Below, one piece after another: positions 8,277 to 16,788 of a stretch of 43,217 bases of DNA. The DNA comes from Saccharothrix sp. Lineage in GTDB: Bacteria > Actinomycetota > Actinomycetes > Mycobacteriales > Pseudonocardiaceae. The position numbers and the translations under genes were made by a program. The stretch lies in NCBI RefSeq assembly GCF_031180885.1, contig NZ_JAPSLK010000007.1, positions 1 to 43,217 of the forward strand. The letters are read 5' to 3'. Each line of letters opens with the position of its first letter. Position 1 is the stretch's first letter. A model generated the notes under the pieces. The model ran no database searches and had not been told where the DNA came from. It saw only the letters and a list, made by a program, of their open reading frames with translations.

Positions 8277-8468
8277 CTACTCGTGCGGCGGCGTCGGCTC
8301 GGGAAGCGGGTCGGGTGGCACCGGATCGGGCTCGGCGGGCGTCGGCCGGTCGGGACGAGGAGGATCGGGCACGGCGGGACCGGGCGGTGCCGGAGCAACC
8401 GCCGCCGGCATGAACGACGGGCCGGCGCGACGCCCCCTCCGCCCTGGTCGCAGGTTGATCGTCTTCAT
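8277..8468 (-). CDS. Small proline-rich protein
   Basis: A 63-residue frame beginning MKTINLRPGRRGRRAG and continuing as a chain of proline with acidic and hydrophobic residues (VPDPPRPDRPTPAEPDPVPP). GGAGGG lies 9 bases upstream of the ATG, the main evidence that it is translated. The basic head and proline-rich, disordered tail resemble no family I know. It lies between the BON/SRPBCC gene and the hsp20 remnant, in the same orientation as the former. High-GC DNA can produce proline-rich chance frames, so a real gene is likely but not certain. Confidence 0.5.
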   Translation of the reverse strand: MKTINLRPGRRGRRAGPSFMPAAVAPAPPGPAVPDPPRPDRPTPAEPDPVPPDPLPEPTPPHE

Positions 8469-8605
8469 GGGGATTCACCCTCCATGTCGAGGTCTTCCGG
8501 GGTTACCCGGCAGGGCCGACCCGCGCACGTTTTCAGCGCCGTGTTCCCGCTGCCGGATCGGATACGGGACGTCACGGCACAGGCCGTGCGGGCAACCAAG
8601 CGTGA

Positions 8606-8926
8606 ACGCCCAAGACGAGGAGGGATCGGCGACGGCACGTTGCGAGGTGTGCGACAACGACACGAGTCGACCTTCGAAAGCGCGACGACCTCTCCATCCA
8701 ACTCGTCGGCAACGACCTGGTGGTGACCGGAGAGCTGAAGGAAACCGAGCGCGAAGGCATGTTCCGCAGGCGGACGCGCCGAACCGGGTCGTTCCAGTAC
8801 CGGACGAACCTGCCGTCGGACATCCGGGCGGACGACATCGACGCGCGCCTGGACGACGGCGTGCTCACGCTGCGCATTCCGAAGGCGGAGGCGGCCCAAC
8901 CGAAGAAGATCGAGATCAAGGGTTGA
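8606..8926 (+). pseudogene. Truncated Hsp20 (small heat-shock protein) remnant
   Basis: The last 80 or so codons encode an alpha-crystallin domain: RDDLSIQLVGNDLVVTGELK, then EGMFRRRTRRTGSFQYRTNLP, and DGVLTLRIPKAEAAQPKKIE. It aligns closely with the C-terminal half of the intact Hsp20 at 42680-43135. Upstream in this frame there is a stop at 8603-8605 and no ATG, GTG or TTG before GTG 8720, which has no ribosome binding site. The N-terminal arm and first beta strands (the EVELPGVKRDD part) are missing or shortened to VDLRKRDD, so it should not make a working chaperone. It is best read as the broken paralogue of the intact copy 34 kb away. Confidence 0.75.
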
Positions 8927-9085
8927 CCGTGACAGAGGCATGACCGCCGCGCTGAGCCAGTCCCACGCCGACGGCCCGAGCCCCGGCAGACCGCAGCGAC
9001 CGCTTGCCGCTGACCGCGCAGGTCATCGCCCGGAACGGTGAACCGCACCCAGGCGCCCAGGTCTCGCCGCGAGCCGTTCGAGGCG

Positions 9086-9356
9086 TCACCGCTGCTGGCC
9101 ATCACCGGCCGGCACCAGCGTCACCTCCGGCATCGCGGCCGCCGCCGCACTGCCGTGTCCACCCACTTCTGCGCGTACAACCGCCCGAGGACCACCTCGT
9201 CCAGGTCTGCCAGCCCGGTCACCGGCCCGGAGGCCATGAGCGCGGGCAGTGCGGCAGTCGCGGCGGGATCATCGACGCGCAGGTGAAGACCAGCGCGACC
9301 AGCAGGAGCACGGTGATGGTCACGTCGGTCAGGAAGTCGAGCGGTTGGGTGAACAT
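9086..9356 (-). pseudogene. Decayed small membrane protein gene; surrounding region otherwise empty
   Basis: The minus strand from ATG 9356 encodes MFTQPLDFLTDVTITVLLLV, a plausible membrane helix, then loses frame. Natural-looking stretches continue in a second frame (ATAALPALMASGPVTGLADL, then VVLGRLYAQKWVDTAV) and a third (AMPEVTLVPAGDGQQR), ending about 9086. The pieces read as one gene broken by at least two frameshifts. The family was not recognised. The rest of 8927-9567 holds no intact gene that I can support. Confidence 0.35.
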
Positions 9357-9567
9357 GGTTCAGTCCCCGATCGGGGCGGCCTCACGACCAGGTCGGGCAG
9401 ATTCCGCGCACCCAGTGCGGCACGAGCTTCACGCCGATGAACCCTGGCTTCGACCACCTCGCATCCCCGCCGCGCCCTCCACTATTGGCACCGCCACGCA
9501 GCCTTGGTTCTGGAAGCCAAAACCGCGCTATCACCCGCAGGTATTGCTCCCGTGCAGCCACGAGGCA

Positions 9568-10815
9568 TCAGCGGGAGAGGCCGGGTAGCGGGTCGCGCAC
9601 GTCCCATTCGAGCAACGTGCGTCCGGACTCGCGGTAGATCGCTTGCTTGGTGCGCTTGCGGGCTTCGTAGCGTTTGCGGCCGCGTACACCCCAGACCTCG
9701 AGGTAGGTGTCGGGGTCGCTGTCGACCAGGACGAAGTCAGGGAACACGGACCCGCCGTTGTAGTGCAGCGGCTTGACGAACGCGCGACCGGCGGCCACCA
9801 GTGCGGTGGCCATCTCCGCCTCGTGGCTGGAGTCGGCGGGCAGGTACGAGTCGGTGGTCAGCATCGCGGCCAGGTCGGCGATCACCGCGTAGCCATGACG
9901 GCTGCGTTCGATCAGGCACAGCACCACCTGGCGTCTGCCGTCTCGATCGGCCAGTTCGCTGAACACGCTCGGAAAGGACCGGCGTACGCGGTGCATCAGC
10001 GGTGTGGAGGCGTACAAGCGCGCCCGTTGATGGGCCAGCCGCATCCGCACGCCGTGCTCGGTCGGCTCGACGGCCCGGACCTCGCCGAGGACCAGGCCTC
10101 GACGGCGGGCGCGGCCGGGGCCGGTCAACTGGGCGAGGTACCGCTGCCAGGCGGAACTGACGCGGTCGGCGTGGTGACGCTGAAACGCCGGCACGATCCA
10201 CAACGTGTCTTTCAACGGCATACCGTTGACCCAGCAGTCGCCGACCTGCTCGTCCAGTAACACTTGGCAGGTACGCCAGGTTCGTTGCCGGTCTTGGGGG
10301 TGCCACACGTTGAGCCGTGCGGACTCCCACAGAAAGTGCAGCAACGCCAACAGCCCGACCGAACGGCGGCCGGTCACCGGAGAGGCTGTCCCTGCCTGGT
10401 GTTTAGATCTCTCACCACGGGGCGCGGAGGCTCCGCAGACGGTGAGCGGGGTCGAGAGGTGGATCGACGTGCCCTCGTCGGTGGTGCTGAAGGCCCCGGC
10501 GTAGTCGCTGAGACCCGACACGGAGGACGGGCTGCGGTACCAGCGGCAGTCGGGCGCGTGCCCGTGGCCACCCAATGGCCAGTTGGCCAGGTGGTATCTC
10601 CCCGACCGGCAGCGGATCACCAGACGCACCACGTTGTCCGTCCGGCACAGGCACACGGCGTGCCCGACCTCACTGCGGGCTCGCACGAACAGGGACGTGT
10701 ACCGGCCGGGATGCCGTCTTACGTCCGCGATGGCGACCTCCCGGTCGGCCAGCCGCACCTGTCCCACCTTCGATGCCGGGATCGGGCTGGCGTCTCCCTT
10801 GGGAGTGGGATACAC
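9568..10815 (-). CDS. DUF1173-family protein of the transfer operon
   Basis: A 415-residue protein. Its N-terminal part has the DUF1173-like cysteine/histidine pattern (HAVCLCRTDN near 52, then GHGHAPDCRWY near 84-94), possibly a zinc site. The middle is helical, with LLALLHFLWESARLNVWHP. The C-terminus (FPDFVLVDSDPDTYLEVWG, then RKRYEARKRTKQAIYRESG) resembles a degenerate PD-(D/E)xK nuclease core without the usual lysine. DUF1173 proteins are common in integrative and conjugative elements; their function is unknown. The GTG start has GGGGAGGAGG upstream. It is the last gene of the minus-strand transfer operon, 18 bases after the previous stop. Confidence 0.75.
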   Translation of the reverse strand: MYPTPKGDASPIPASKVGQVRLADREVAIADVRRHPGRYTSLFVRARSEVGHAVCLCRTDNVVRLVIRCRSGRYHLANWPLGGHGHAPDCRWYRSPSSVSGLSDYAGAFSTTDEGTSIHLSTPLTVCGASAPRGERSKHQAGTASPVTGRRSVGLLALLHFLWESARLNVWHPQDRQRTWRTCQVLLDEQVGDCWVNGMPLKDTLWIVPAFQRHHADRVSSAWQRYLAQLTGPGRARRRGLVLGEVRAVEPTEHGVRMRLAHQRARLYASTPLMHRVRRSFPSVFSELADRDGRRQVVLCLIERSRHGYAVIADLAAMLTTDSYLPADSSHEAEMATALVAAGRAFVKPLHYNGGSVFPDFVLVDSDPDTYLEVWGVRGRKRYEARKRTKQAIYRESGRTLLEWDVRDPLPGLSR

Positions 10816-10833
10816 GAAACAGCCTCCTCCCCC

Positions 10834-11268
10834 TCAGTAGCCCATGCCCGAGTGGAACCCTTCGTCGTCGCCGAACATCTCGTCGTCGAAGGGAAAGTGG
10901 TCGAGGGTTGACGCCGGCGGCACCAGATCGCGCCACTCTTGGCTCACCGCGTCCAGTACCTGGGGCCGTAGATCGGCGATGATTGTTTCGTCCTCGGCCC
11001 GGCTGAGTTCGAGCAGATCCGGCAGACCGTCGGGAATCTCCGCGTAGGGACGTAGGGCTTCGATCACATCGGCGGGCGTGGTGATCTGGCCGATGTCGTT
11101 GCCGATGTCCAGCGTCAGGCGGTCTTCGCCGTACTCGTCGACGCCGTCGAAGACTTGCGCGAAGTACGTCTGTAGAGCGCTGTCCCATCCTATGTAGACT
11201 TCCCTGTCAGGGTGGGATGGCTCGCTCAAAGGCTGTAATCGAATGCGAGTGTCACCCACTATGGTCAT
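10834..11268 (-). CDS. Small acidic protein of the transfer operon (paralogue 1)
   Basis: A 144-residue acidic protein with no membrane segment. The middle (GWDSALQTYFAQVFDGVDEY, then TTPADVIEALRPYAEIPDGL) is matched in order by the smaller protein at 14872-15228 (GWRDDIGVFYATVEGPDRLL, then DAAIVLEALRAYVNPDDIDA). Both end in an acidic tail closing with a similar peptide, FHSGMGY here and SHAGLGL there. I infer they are paralogues. An acidic, flexible C-terminus with a short conserved end could be a recognition signal for the adjacent secretion machine. Function is unknown. It lies 24 bases after the DUF4913 gene. Confidence 0.65.
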   Translation of the reverse strand: MTIVGDTRIRLQPLSEPSHPDREVYIGWDSALQTYFAQVFDGVDEYGEDRLTLDIGNDIGQITTPADVIEALRPYAEIPDGLPDLLELSRAEDETIIADLRPQVLDAVSQEWRDLVPPASTLDHFPFDDEMFGDDEGFHSGMGY

Positions 11269-11292
11269 CCCTTCGTTTCACAGCGCACGCCG

Positions 11293-11895
11293 TCATTCGA
11301 GGTCGAACGATGGGCCGGTTGTCGGGCCTGGTGGTTGGGCGTGGTGGTCTGCCAGTTCGAACCGGTTTGCGCGGGGCGGCGGTCCTTCGTCGCGATGGCT
11401 GCCGTCGAAGCAGTCGGGGTGGACCCAGTCGCGGACGAGTCGATCGCTGAACCCTGGTCTCCATTGGTGGAGCCAGAATTGGGCGTCGCGTTCGTTCGCG
11501 CGGGGTCCGATGTTGGCGGCGCGCCACGTGTGGGCGAGTGCCGCGATCTCCATCGACAGCGCCGGGTGCAGGCGCCAGCACGGCGGGATGGGTCGGGACC
11601 GTCCTCCGTCGATACCGACGAAGGTCACGTTGTACCAGGCTACGAAGTTGTCGATGGTGGCCTGGGGGTCTTCGTCGCTGGCGGGGTCGTCCTCGGCGGC
11701 GGCTGGTGGGGTGAACCAGACCCAGGCGGCCGGTTCCGCTGTGTCATCGTCGACGGGCATGCCGGCCTGTTGGTTGACCTTGGCTTCCACTCGCCGCAGG
11801 GTGCGGGCGAGCGCGCCCACGATCTCGGTGAGTGCTGCGATCTGCGTGTGGTGGCCGTCGCCGCCGGTCGGGCTGACTGTGGGTTGTTCGGTCAC
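11293..11895 (-). CDS. DUF4913-like protein
   Basis: A 200-residue protein read from GTG 11895, which overlaps the stop of the coupling ATPase by 4 bases (GTGA) and has AGGAGG upstream. Residues about 15-50 predict a short helical or coiled segment (IAALTEIVGALARTLRRVEA), then an acidic linker. The C-terminal half has IDNFVAWYNVTFVG, CWRLHPALSMEIAALAHTWR and FWLHQWRPGFSDRLV, the tryptophan-rich layout of actinobacterial DUF4913 proteins. These are regularly encoded next to transfer ATPases, so an accessory role for the coupling protein is likely. The same frame stays open far upstream antiparallel to no real gene; that part is a shadow of the ATPase. Confidence 0.65.
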   Translation of the reverse strand: MTEQPTVSPTGGDGHHTQIAALTEIVGALARTLRRVEAKVNQQAGMPVDDDTAEPAAWVWFTPPAAAEDDPASDEDPQATIDNFVAWYNVTFVGIDGGRSRPIPPCWRLHPALSMEIAALAHTWRAANIGPRANERDAQFWLHQWRPGFSDRLVRDWVHPDCFDGSHRDEGPPPRANRFELADHHAQPPGPTTGPSFDLE

Positions 11896-13757
11896 GGCGG
11901 GCTTCCTCCTGCAGGCGGTTGGACGGCCGGGGCGAGGGCGAATCCGTCGGGGCCGATCGGGATCTGTCCGTCGCGGATGGTCTGGACGTGCTCGCGGATG
12001 AGTCGCCAGTCCTTGCGCCGCCGCACGTCGACGGTGCGGGCGAGGATCGGGTCGAGGTGGCGGTGGATCACCAGGACCCGACCGCGGCGCAGCCGTCGGA
12101 CGTCGCCGGGTCGGTAGGTGGGCACGGTTTCCACGCTCACGGAGGTCCGGCCAGCGCCGAAAAAGCCGTCGTTGTGGTGTTGGTAGCGGCGGCGGTCGTG
12201 GTGTGCGGTCAGCAGTGAGATCCACTCCAGGGTGGCTCGGTCCTTGATGCCGCCCCAGACGCTGAGCGTGGTGGTGTTGTCCAGCAGTTGGCGGGTGCGT
12301 CTGGGGGTGAACGCGTCCTCCAATGCGGCCACCGACTGGGCGCCCCAGTGGATGAGGACGCCGCGCCCGGCGGAGTCGGAGACGATGTCGGGGATTTGCG
12401 GCACGGGGGTGGCGTTGGTCAGTTCGTCGAGGATCGCGGTGGCCGGTGGGTCGAGTCGCCGATGCGGGGTGTGCAGGGCCATCTCCTGTGCTGTGGTCAG
12501 CCAGTGTTCGACGAGGGCGGTGAGGATGGGTGCGGCCTGGGCGGCTTGGTGTTGGCCTGCGATCAGGTAGAGCGAGCCGTGTTGGGCGATGAAGGCGCGT
12601 GCGTCGAAGTCGGTGCCCGGCGCGGGCGAGCACAGCCTGCGGATCTGCGGGTCCATGAACGGTTCGATGACTCGGCGCACGCTCATCCACACCGCGTCGG
12701 AGGTCTCGGCGACCATGCCGATCTCCGCGCGGAGGTTGCGGGCGTGTTCGGGGAAACCGACCTGGTGGAGGAGTTTGACCGGTTCCTGGTCGACCGGTTT
12801 GCTCATCGCCCACCGGACAAGGTCGTCGACACCGCGGTGGTGGATGGCGGCGGCGAGGAAGTAGGCCTGGAGCACGACTTTCGCCCTGTCCCGGAAGACC
12901 TTGTCGTTGCCTCCGACGTCGGCCAGTTCGACCGAGGCGGCTTCCACCATGGTGTGCGCTCGCCGGAACGCCACGGACGTGTCCTCGCACCCTTGCACCG
13001 GCCACCACTGCACCTGCGCGGGCCAGGCCACCACCCCGGTGGCGTCCGCGACCTTCACCGGCCCGGCCTGGTGGCGTCCGGCGCGCAGCAGGGCGCTGAA
13101 TTCGAGGAGATCCGGCTTTGTCGTCGAGCACAGCAGTGCGCCGGGTGCGGCGATCGCCTTGTGGACGAGGTCTCGGCGGCTTTTGCCGGATTGGGTGGGG
13201 GCGAGTGTGCCGGTGGGGTTCTCCAGCGGTGTGCACATCGGCTGCCGGTGCGGTCCCAGGTGCAGCGGAGCCGCGACGTCCTCCAGTGGTGCCCGAATGG
13301 CCTGTGCCCGTGTCAGGCCGGGCCGTGTCCACTGCGCGGTGCGCCGTGCCGCGGTCAGGGACAGCTCTTCGCGGATGTCCTCGCGGCTGGCGTGTCCTGG
13401 CTGAGACGGGCCGAATCGCAGCCACACCGGAAGGACGATCACGAGCGCCAGGGCGGTGGTCAGCAGGATGAGTAGGACGGTGACGGTCCAGTACCAGCCA
13501 GCCTGGCCGGTCAGGGCGCTCTGCCAGGGTTCCCCGAGACCTGTGCCTGGCTTCGCGGGGTCGGTGAGGATCTCGAGTACACCGGTCAGCCATGTGTCGA
13601 GGTCGGGAAGCGCCCAAGGCCCGCCGAGGATGGCTGTGGTCGCCGCGACCGCGAGCATCAGGGCGGCGGCGAAGGCCATGAGCGTGCCGAGCACGGCGAC
13701 GAGCAGCCCCATCATGGCGAGGTCGCGGTCGAGGGTCGGTGAGCGGTCGCCTCTCAT
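11892..13757 (-). CDS. VirD4/TraG-like type IV coupling ATPase
   Basis: A 621-residue membrane-bound ATPase. Two N-terminal hydrophobic regions (about 15-45 and 90-113) anchor it. The Walker A motif is APTQSGKS at 186-193 and Walker B is ILDE at 442-445, within PPATAILDELTNATP. Length and order match TraG/VirD4-type coupling proteins that bring DNA or protein to a secretion channel. It overlaps the wall-hydrolase gene upstream (ATGA) and the DUF4913 gene downstream (GTGA), placing it firmly in the operon. It lacks FtsK/TraB features, so the system resembles multi-protein type IV transfer rather than the single-ATPase transfer of Streptomyces plasmids. Confidence 0.85.
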   Translation of the reverse strand: MRGDRSPTLDRDLAMMGLLVAVLGTLMAFAAALMLAVAATTAILGGPWALPDLDTWLTGVLEILTDPAKPGTGLGEPWQSALTGQAGWYWTVTVLLILLTTALALVIVLPVWLRFGPSQPGHASREDIREELSLTAARRTAQWTRPGLTRAQAIRAPLEDVAAPLHLGPHRQPMCTPLENPTGTLAPTQSGKSRRDLVHKAIAAPGALLCSTTKPDLLEFSALLRAGRHQAGPVKVADATGVVAWPAQVQWWPVQGCEDTSVAFRRAHTMVEAASVELADVGGNDKVFRDRAKVVLQAYFLAAAIHHRGVDDLVRWAMSKPVDQEPVKLLHQVGFPEHARNLRAEIGMVAETSDAVWMSVRRVIEPFMDPQIRRLCSPAPGTDFDARAFIAQHGSLYLIAGQHQAAQAAPILTALVEHWLTTAQEMALHTPHRRLDPPATAILDELTNATPVPQIPDIVSDSAGRGVLIHWGAQSVAALEDAFTPRRTRQLLDNTTTLSVWGGIKDRATLEWISLLTAHHDRRRYQHHNDGFFGAGRTSVSVETVPTYRPGDVRRLRRGRVLVIHRHLDPILARTVDVRRRKDWRLIREHVQTIRDGQIPIGPDGFALAPAVQPPAGGSPP

Positions 13758-14869
13758 AGCTGTGGGTCACCTCCGACCGGGGCGTGGGCCGAGCTTCCAG
13801 ATGTCACCCGGCGGATGGCCACGACCTTGGGCGTCCAGGAGTCCAAGGTCGTGAGGATGACGCCGTGGTCTTCGTCGAAGGCGTCGACCATGTAGCCGTG
13901 GCCTACGTACATCCCGACGTGGCCCGGGTTGGTCGGTGTGCCGTCGGCACCAGGAATGAACACGAGGTCTCCGGCCTGGACCTGGGACAGCGAGCCGACC
14001 GCGACACCGTCGTGAACCTGGCTGTAGGTCGTGCGTGAGATCGCGACCCCGGCATGTGCCCACGCGGCCTGCATCAGGCCGGAGCAGTCGTAGCCGTCCG
14101 GTCCTTCCGCGCCCCACACGTACGGCTTGCCCAGCTGCGCGAGCGCGTAGCTGACGGCGGCGCTGATCTTCGGATCGGCAGGCAGCGTAAAGTTCTCGGG
14201 CAACTTCGTCGGGTCCAGGTCCAGGTCGCTGCGACCCTTGTCGGGGCAACCGGCGGCGGCGTGCACCTGCTGGGCGACGACGTCCTGCGGCGGCACGGGG
14301 TTGTCCGGGCCTTGCCAGTACCGCTCGGTCAGTGCAGCGGCGGAGGGCTCGCGCGGTCCGTACCGTTCGGGGAAGGCGGACCGTTGCACGGCCTGCTCGG
14401 CGACGCCGGGAGGCATGCTCTGCCAGCCGGGCAGCGCGATCAGGCGGTTGTAGAACGCGGTGGCCGCGTAGACGGGGTTGACGACCTGCTCAGGGGTGCC
14501 CCATCCCTGGCTGGGGCGTTGCTGGAACAGACCGAGGCTGTCACGGTCGCCGTACACGACGTTGCGCAGGTTCGACTCGACCAACGCGGTCGCCAGTGCC
14601 AGCACGGCGGCACGCTTGGGCAGTCGGCGCTGCACAGCGACCGTCACAATGGTCTGGGCGTTGGCCAGCTGCTCGGCGCTGTACGTCTCGTCGCCGATCT
14701 GTTGGGCGACGCCGCCCGGTCCGTAGCCAGCGTGTTGGAACGACGTGCAGTCGATGGCACCAGCGTGGGCGGCGGTCACCGTGGTGCCGATCAGCATTGC
14801 CGGAACCCCCACCAGGAGGTAGGCGGCAGCGCCGATGCCGGCCAAGAGAGGAGGAGTGAAGGGGGCCAT
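13754..14869 (-). CDS. Two-domain cell-wall hydrolase (lysozyme-like plus NlpC/P60)
   Basis: A 371-residue exported protein that should open the peptidoglycan for the transfer channel (VirB1-like role). An N-terminal hydrophobic segment (about 9-33) serves as signal or anchor. Residues 65-195 form a lytic glycosidase-like domain (ALATALVESNLRN with candidate catalytic E98, then DSLGLFQQRPSQGWG). Residues 230-355 are an NlpC/P60 endopeptidase: GKPYVWGAEGPDGYDCSGL with catalytic C262, and NPGHVGMYVGHG with H317. The two activities cut glycan and stem peptide. It starts 2 bases after the small acidic gene and overlaps the coupling ATPase by ATGA. Confidence 0.85.
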   Translation of the reverse strand: MAPFTPPLLAGIGAAAYLLVGVPAMLIGTTVTAAHAGAIDCTSFQHAGYGPGGVAQQIGDETYSAEQLANAQTIVTVAVQRRLPKRAAVLALATALVESNLRNVVYGDRDSLGLFQQRPSQGWGTPEQVVNPVYAATAFYNRLIALPGWQSMPPGVAEQAVQRSAFPERYGPREPSAAALTERYWQGPDNPVPPQDVVAQQVHAAAGCPDKGRSDLDLDPTKLPENFTLPADPKISAAVSYALAQLGKPYVWGAEGPDGYDCSGLMQAAWAHAGVAISRTTYSQVHDGVAVGSLSQVQAGDLVFIPGADGTPTNPGHVGMYVGHGYMVDAFDEDHGVILTTLDSWTPKVVAIRRVTSGSSAHAPVGGDPQL

Positions 14870-14871
14870 GG

Positions 14872-15228
14872 TCAGAGGCCCAGTCCGGCGTGGGATCCCA
14901 GGTCATCATCGGACGGCAGCCCCAACAGTTCGTCATAATCGGACGGAGGTGGGTCGCTGTGAGCGGGCGATGGGTTGAAGTGTTCGTCGTGGTTTCCGGC
15001 GAGAACACTGGCCACCGCGTCGATGTCGTCGGGGTTGACGTACGCCCGCAGAGCCTCGAGGACGATCGCGGCGTCCGTGGTCTCGTCGAGCGAGGCCCGC
15101 AGGTCGACCAGCAGCCTGTCCGGTCCCTCGACCGTGGCGTAGAAGACGCCGATGTCGTCACGCCAGCCCGCGACGGCACCTAATCCGGCAAGCTGATCAC
15201 CGACTGTTGTAGAGAACTCGATGTCCAC
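14872..15228 (-). CDS. Small acidic protein of the transfer operon (paralogue 2)
   Basis: A 118-residue acidic protein. The likely start is GTG 15228, 10 bases after AGGAGG. It has no signal or membrane segment. The core (GWRDDIGVFYATVEGPDRLL, then AIVLEALRAYVNPDDIDAVA) parallels the 10834-11268 protein, and its C-terminal acidic tail ends SHAGLGL, like FHSGMGY there. It sits between the VirB4-like ATPase and the wall hydrolase. Function is unknown; an adaptor or substrate of the secretion complex is a guess from position and paralogy. Confidence 0.65.
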   Translation of the reverse strand: MDIEFSTTVGDQLAGLGAVAGWRDDIGVFYATVEGPDRLLVDLRASLDETTDAAIVLEALRAYVNPDDIDAVASVLAGNHDEHFNPSPAHSDPPPSDYDELLGLPSDDDLGSHAGLGL

Positions 15229-15249
15229 TGCACTTTCACCTCCTGCTCG

Positions 15250-16788
15250 TCAGGACGATCGTTGGGCGGCGCGTCCACGGCCTCGGTGTGCGGGATCGGC
15301 GCGCAGCTGCGCGTTGGTGTCGAAGATCTGCCGCTCGGTGCGGGACAGGACGGTCTGGACCTTGTAGCCGGGGTTGTTCTCGATCTTCCACAGCGCCCGA
15401 CCGGTGCGTTCCATGGCCCATCCGGTGGTAGCGTCCTGTTCTCGCTCGGACAGGGCGAAGTCCGCGGCCAGTTCGTCGGCCACCCGGGTGGACTGTCCGA
15501 AGAGGATTCTGGTGCTGCACAACGCCAGGAGGTCCTTGGCGATGGCCACTTCCTGTGAGCCGGCTGCGCCGACCGAGAGCGGGTCGCTGGGTTTGTGCAT
15601 GACCAGAATCTGGATCTTGCGCTCGGCTCGGGAAAGTCGGAGGTCGGAGTCGACTGCCTGGACGGCGCGTAGCCCGAGCCGCATCTGCCGCCACACCTCA
15701 TCGCGGACGACGATGCGGATCTCGCCGTCGTCCTGGAGGTCGGTCACCATCGAGGACCAGGAGCCCAGGCAGGTCAGGGCGACGGCGACGGCCTGATCGC
15801 CGCGTGAGCGCAGCAACGACAGGTCCATCGACTGCACTGGCGCGTCCCAGTCGAGCGTGAAGTTGGTCTCCTGGTCGAACAGTCCGGCGAGCGGGCCGAT
15901 GACGAGGTTGCCGAGGGCGTCGGTGATCGGGCGCAGGGTGTCGAGGAACTGGCGGCGGTCGGCGAACCTGGTGGCTTCCCACAGCCCGCGGTCCGGCTGG
16001 GCGAGTTCGCGCTGCACGTCGGGGATGGTGACCGGCCGCAGGTCGGTGTAGCCGTCGTCGGCGCCGACCAGTCGGCGTAGCATCGCGGACAGCACGGCTT
16101 CGTCGGTGACCGTAGGCTGGTAGCCCTGGGCTTCGGCGAGGGCGACGAGCAGCTTCGTCCACCTGCCCAGGACGCCGGTGAGTTCCTCGCGCTGGCGCGT
16201 CACCGACCATCCGTCCCAGCGGCCTCGCAGGGGTCCGAGGTCCAGTGCGTTGAGTCGGGCCGGGCTGCCGCGGCCCAGCGCGATCGGGGTGATGCCCAGT
16301 GCCCGCAGCAGGGGGCTGTACTCGCCCTTGACGTCACCACTGATCAACGTCTTCATGCCGAACAACATCATCCGCAGCAGGAAGGCGACGACGGTGGAAC
16401 TCTTGCCCCGTCCCGGCTCGCCGAACACGACGAGGTTCGGGTTGGTGGCCAGGCCTCGCAGCACCCACTCGATGGGGTGGACGTAGAACGCGCCGCCGGA
16501 GAGCGTGTCGTAGCCCATGCGTGCTCCGACGGCGGGAACGCCGTTGGCCGCCAGCAGCGGGAACAGCCCGCCGATCTCGCTCGTGGCGGCCTGATAGACC
16601 GCCATCGGCGCTTCGACCGGCGACCATCCTTCGCCTGGTCGGGCACGGCCGCGCCGCGGCGCGATCGCCCGGTTGACGCGGTCGCCTTTGTCGCGGCGCC
16701 GTTGCTCCGGCGGCTTTGCGGCCAGGGGCGTGCCGAAGTCGCCAAGTAGCTGCGCGGCGCTGCGCTCGTGGGTATTCCGCTTGCTCAC
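15250..16788 (-). CDS. VirB4-like secretion ATPase
   Basis: A 512-residue P-loop ATPase, probably the motor that energises channel assembly and transfer at the inner face of the membrane. Walker A is GEPGRGKSS at 123-131 and a Walker B-like IRIVVRDE lies at 357-364. IQILVMHKPSDP near 393-404 and STRILFGQ near 425-432 fit the later motifs of VirB4/TraC-type ATPases. It lacks the N-terminal VirB4 domain; that part appears to be supplied by the SCO6880-type protein encoded just before it, whose stop overlaps this GTG start by 4 bases. No membrane helix is predicted. Confidence 0.8.
   Translation of the reverse strand: MSKRNTHERSAAQLLGDFGTPLAAKPPEQRRRDKGDRVNRAIAPRRGRARPGEGWSPVEAPMAVYQAATSEIGGLFPLLAANGVPAVGARMGYDTLSGGAFYVHPIEWVLRGLATNPNLVVFGEPGRGKSSTVVAFLLRMMLFGMKTLISGDVKGEYSPLLRALGITPIALGRGSPARLNALDLGPLRGRWDGWSVTRQREELTGVLGRWTKLLVALAEAQGYQPTVTDEAVLSAMLRRLVGADDGYTDLRPVTIPDVQRELAQPDRGLWEATRFADRRQFLDTLRPITDALGNLVIGPLAGLFDQETNFTLDWDAPVQSMDLSLLRSRGDQAVAVALTCLGSWSSMVTDLQDDGEIRIVVRDEVWRQMRLGLRAVQAVDSDLRLSRAERKIQILVMHKPSDPLSVGAAGSQEVAIAKDLLALCSTRILFGQSTRVADELAADFALSEREQDATTGWAMERTGRALWKIENNPGYKVQTVLSRTERQIFDTNAQLRADPAHRGRGRAAQRSS

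Noticed and set aside
11896..13770. Upstream part of the long open frame that ends with the DUF4913 gene
   Set aside because: Arg/Pro/His-rich out-of-frame shadow of the VirD4-like gene; only the part from GTG 11895 has natural sequence and a ribosome binding site.
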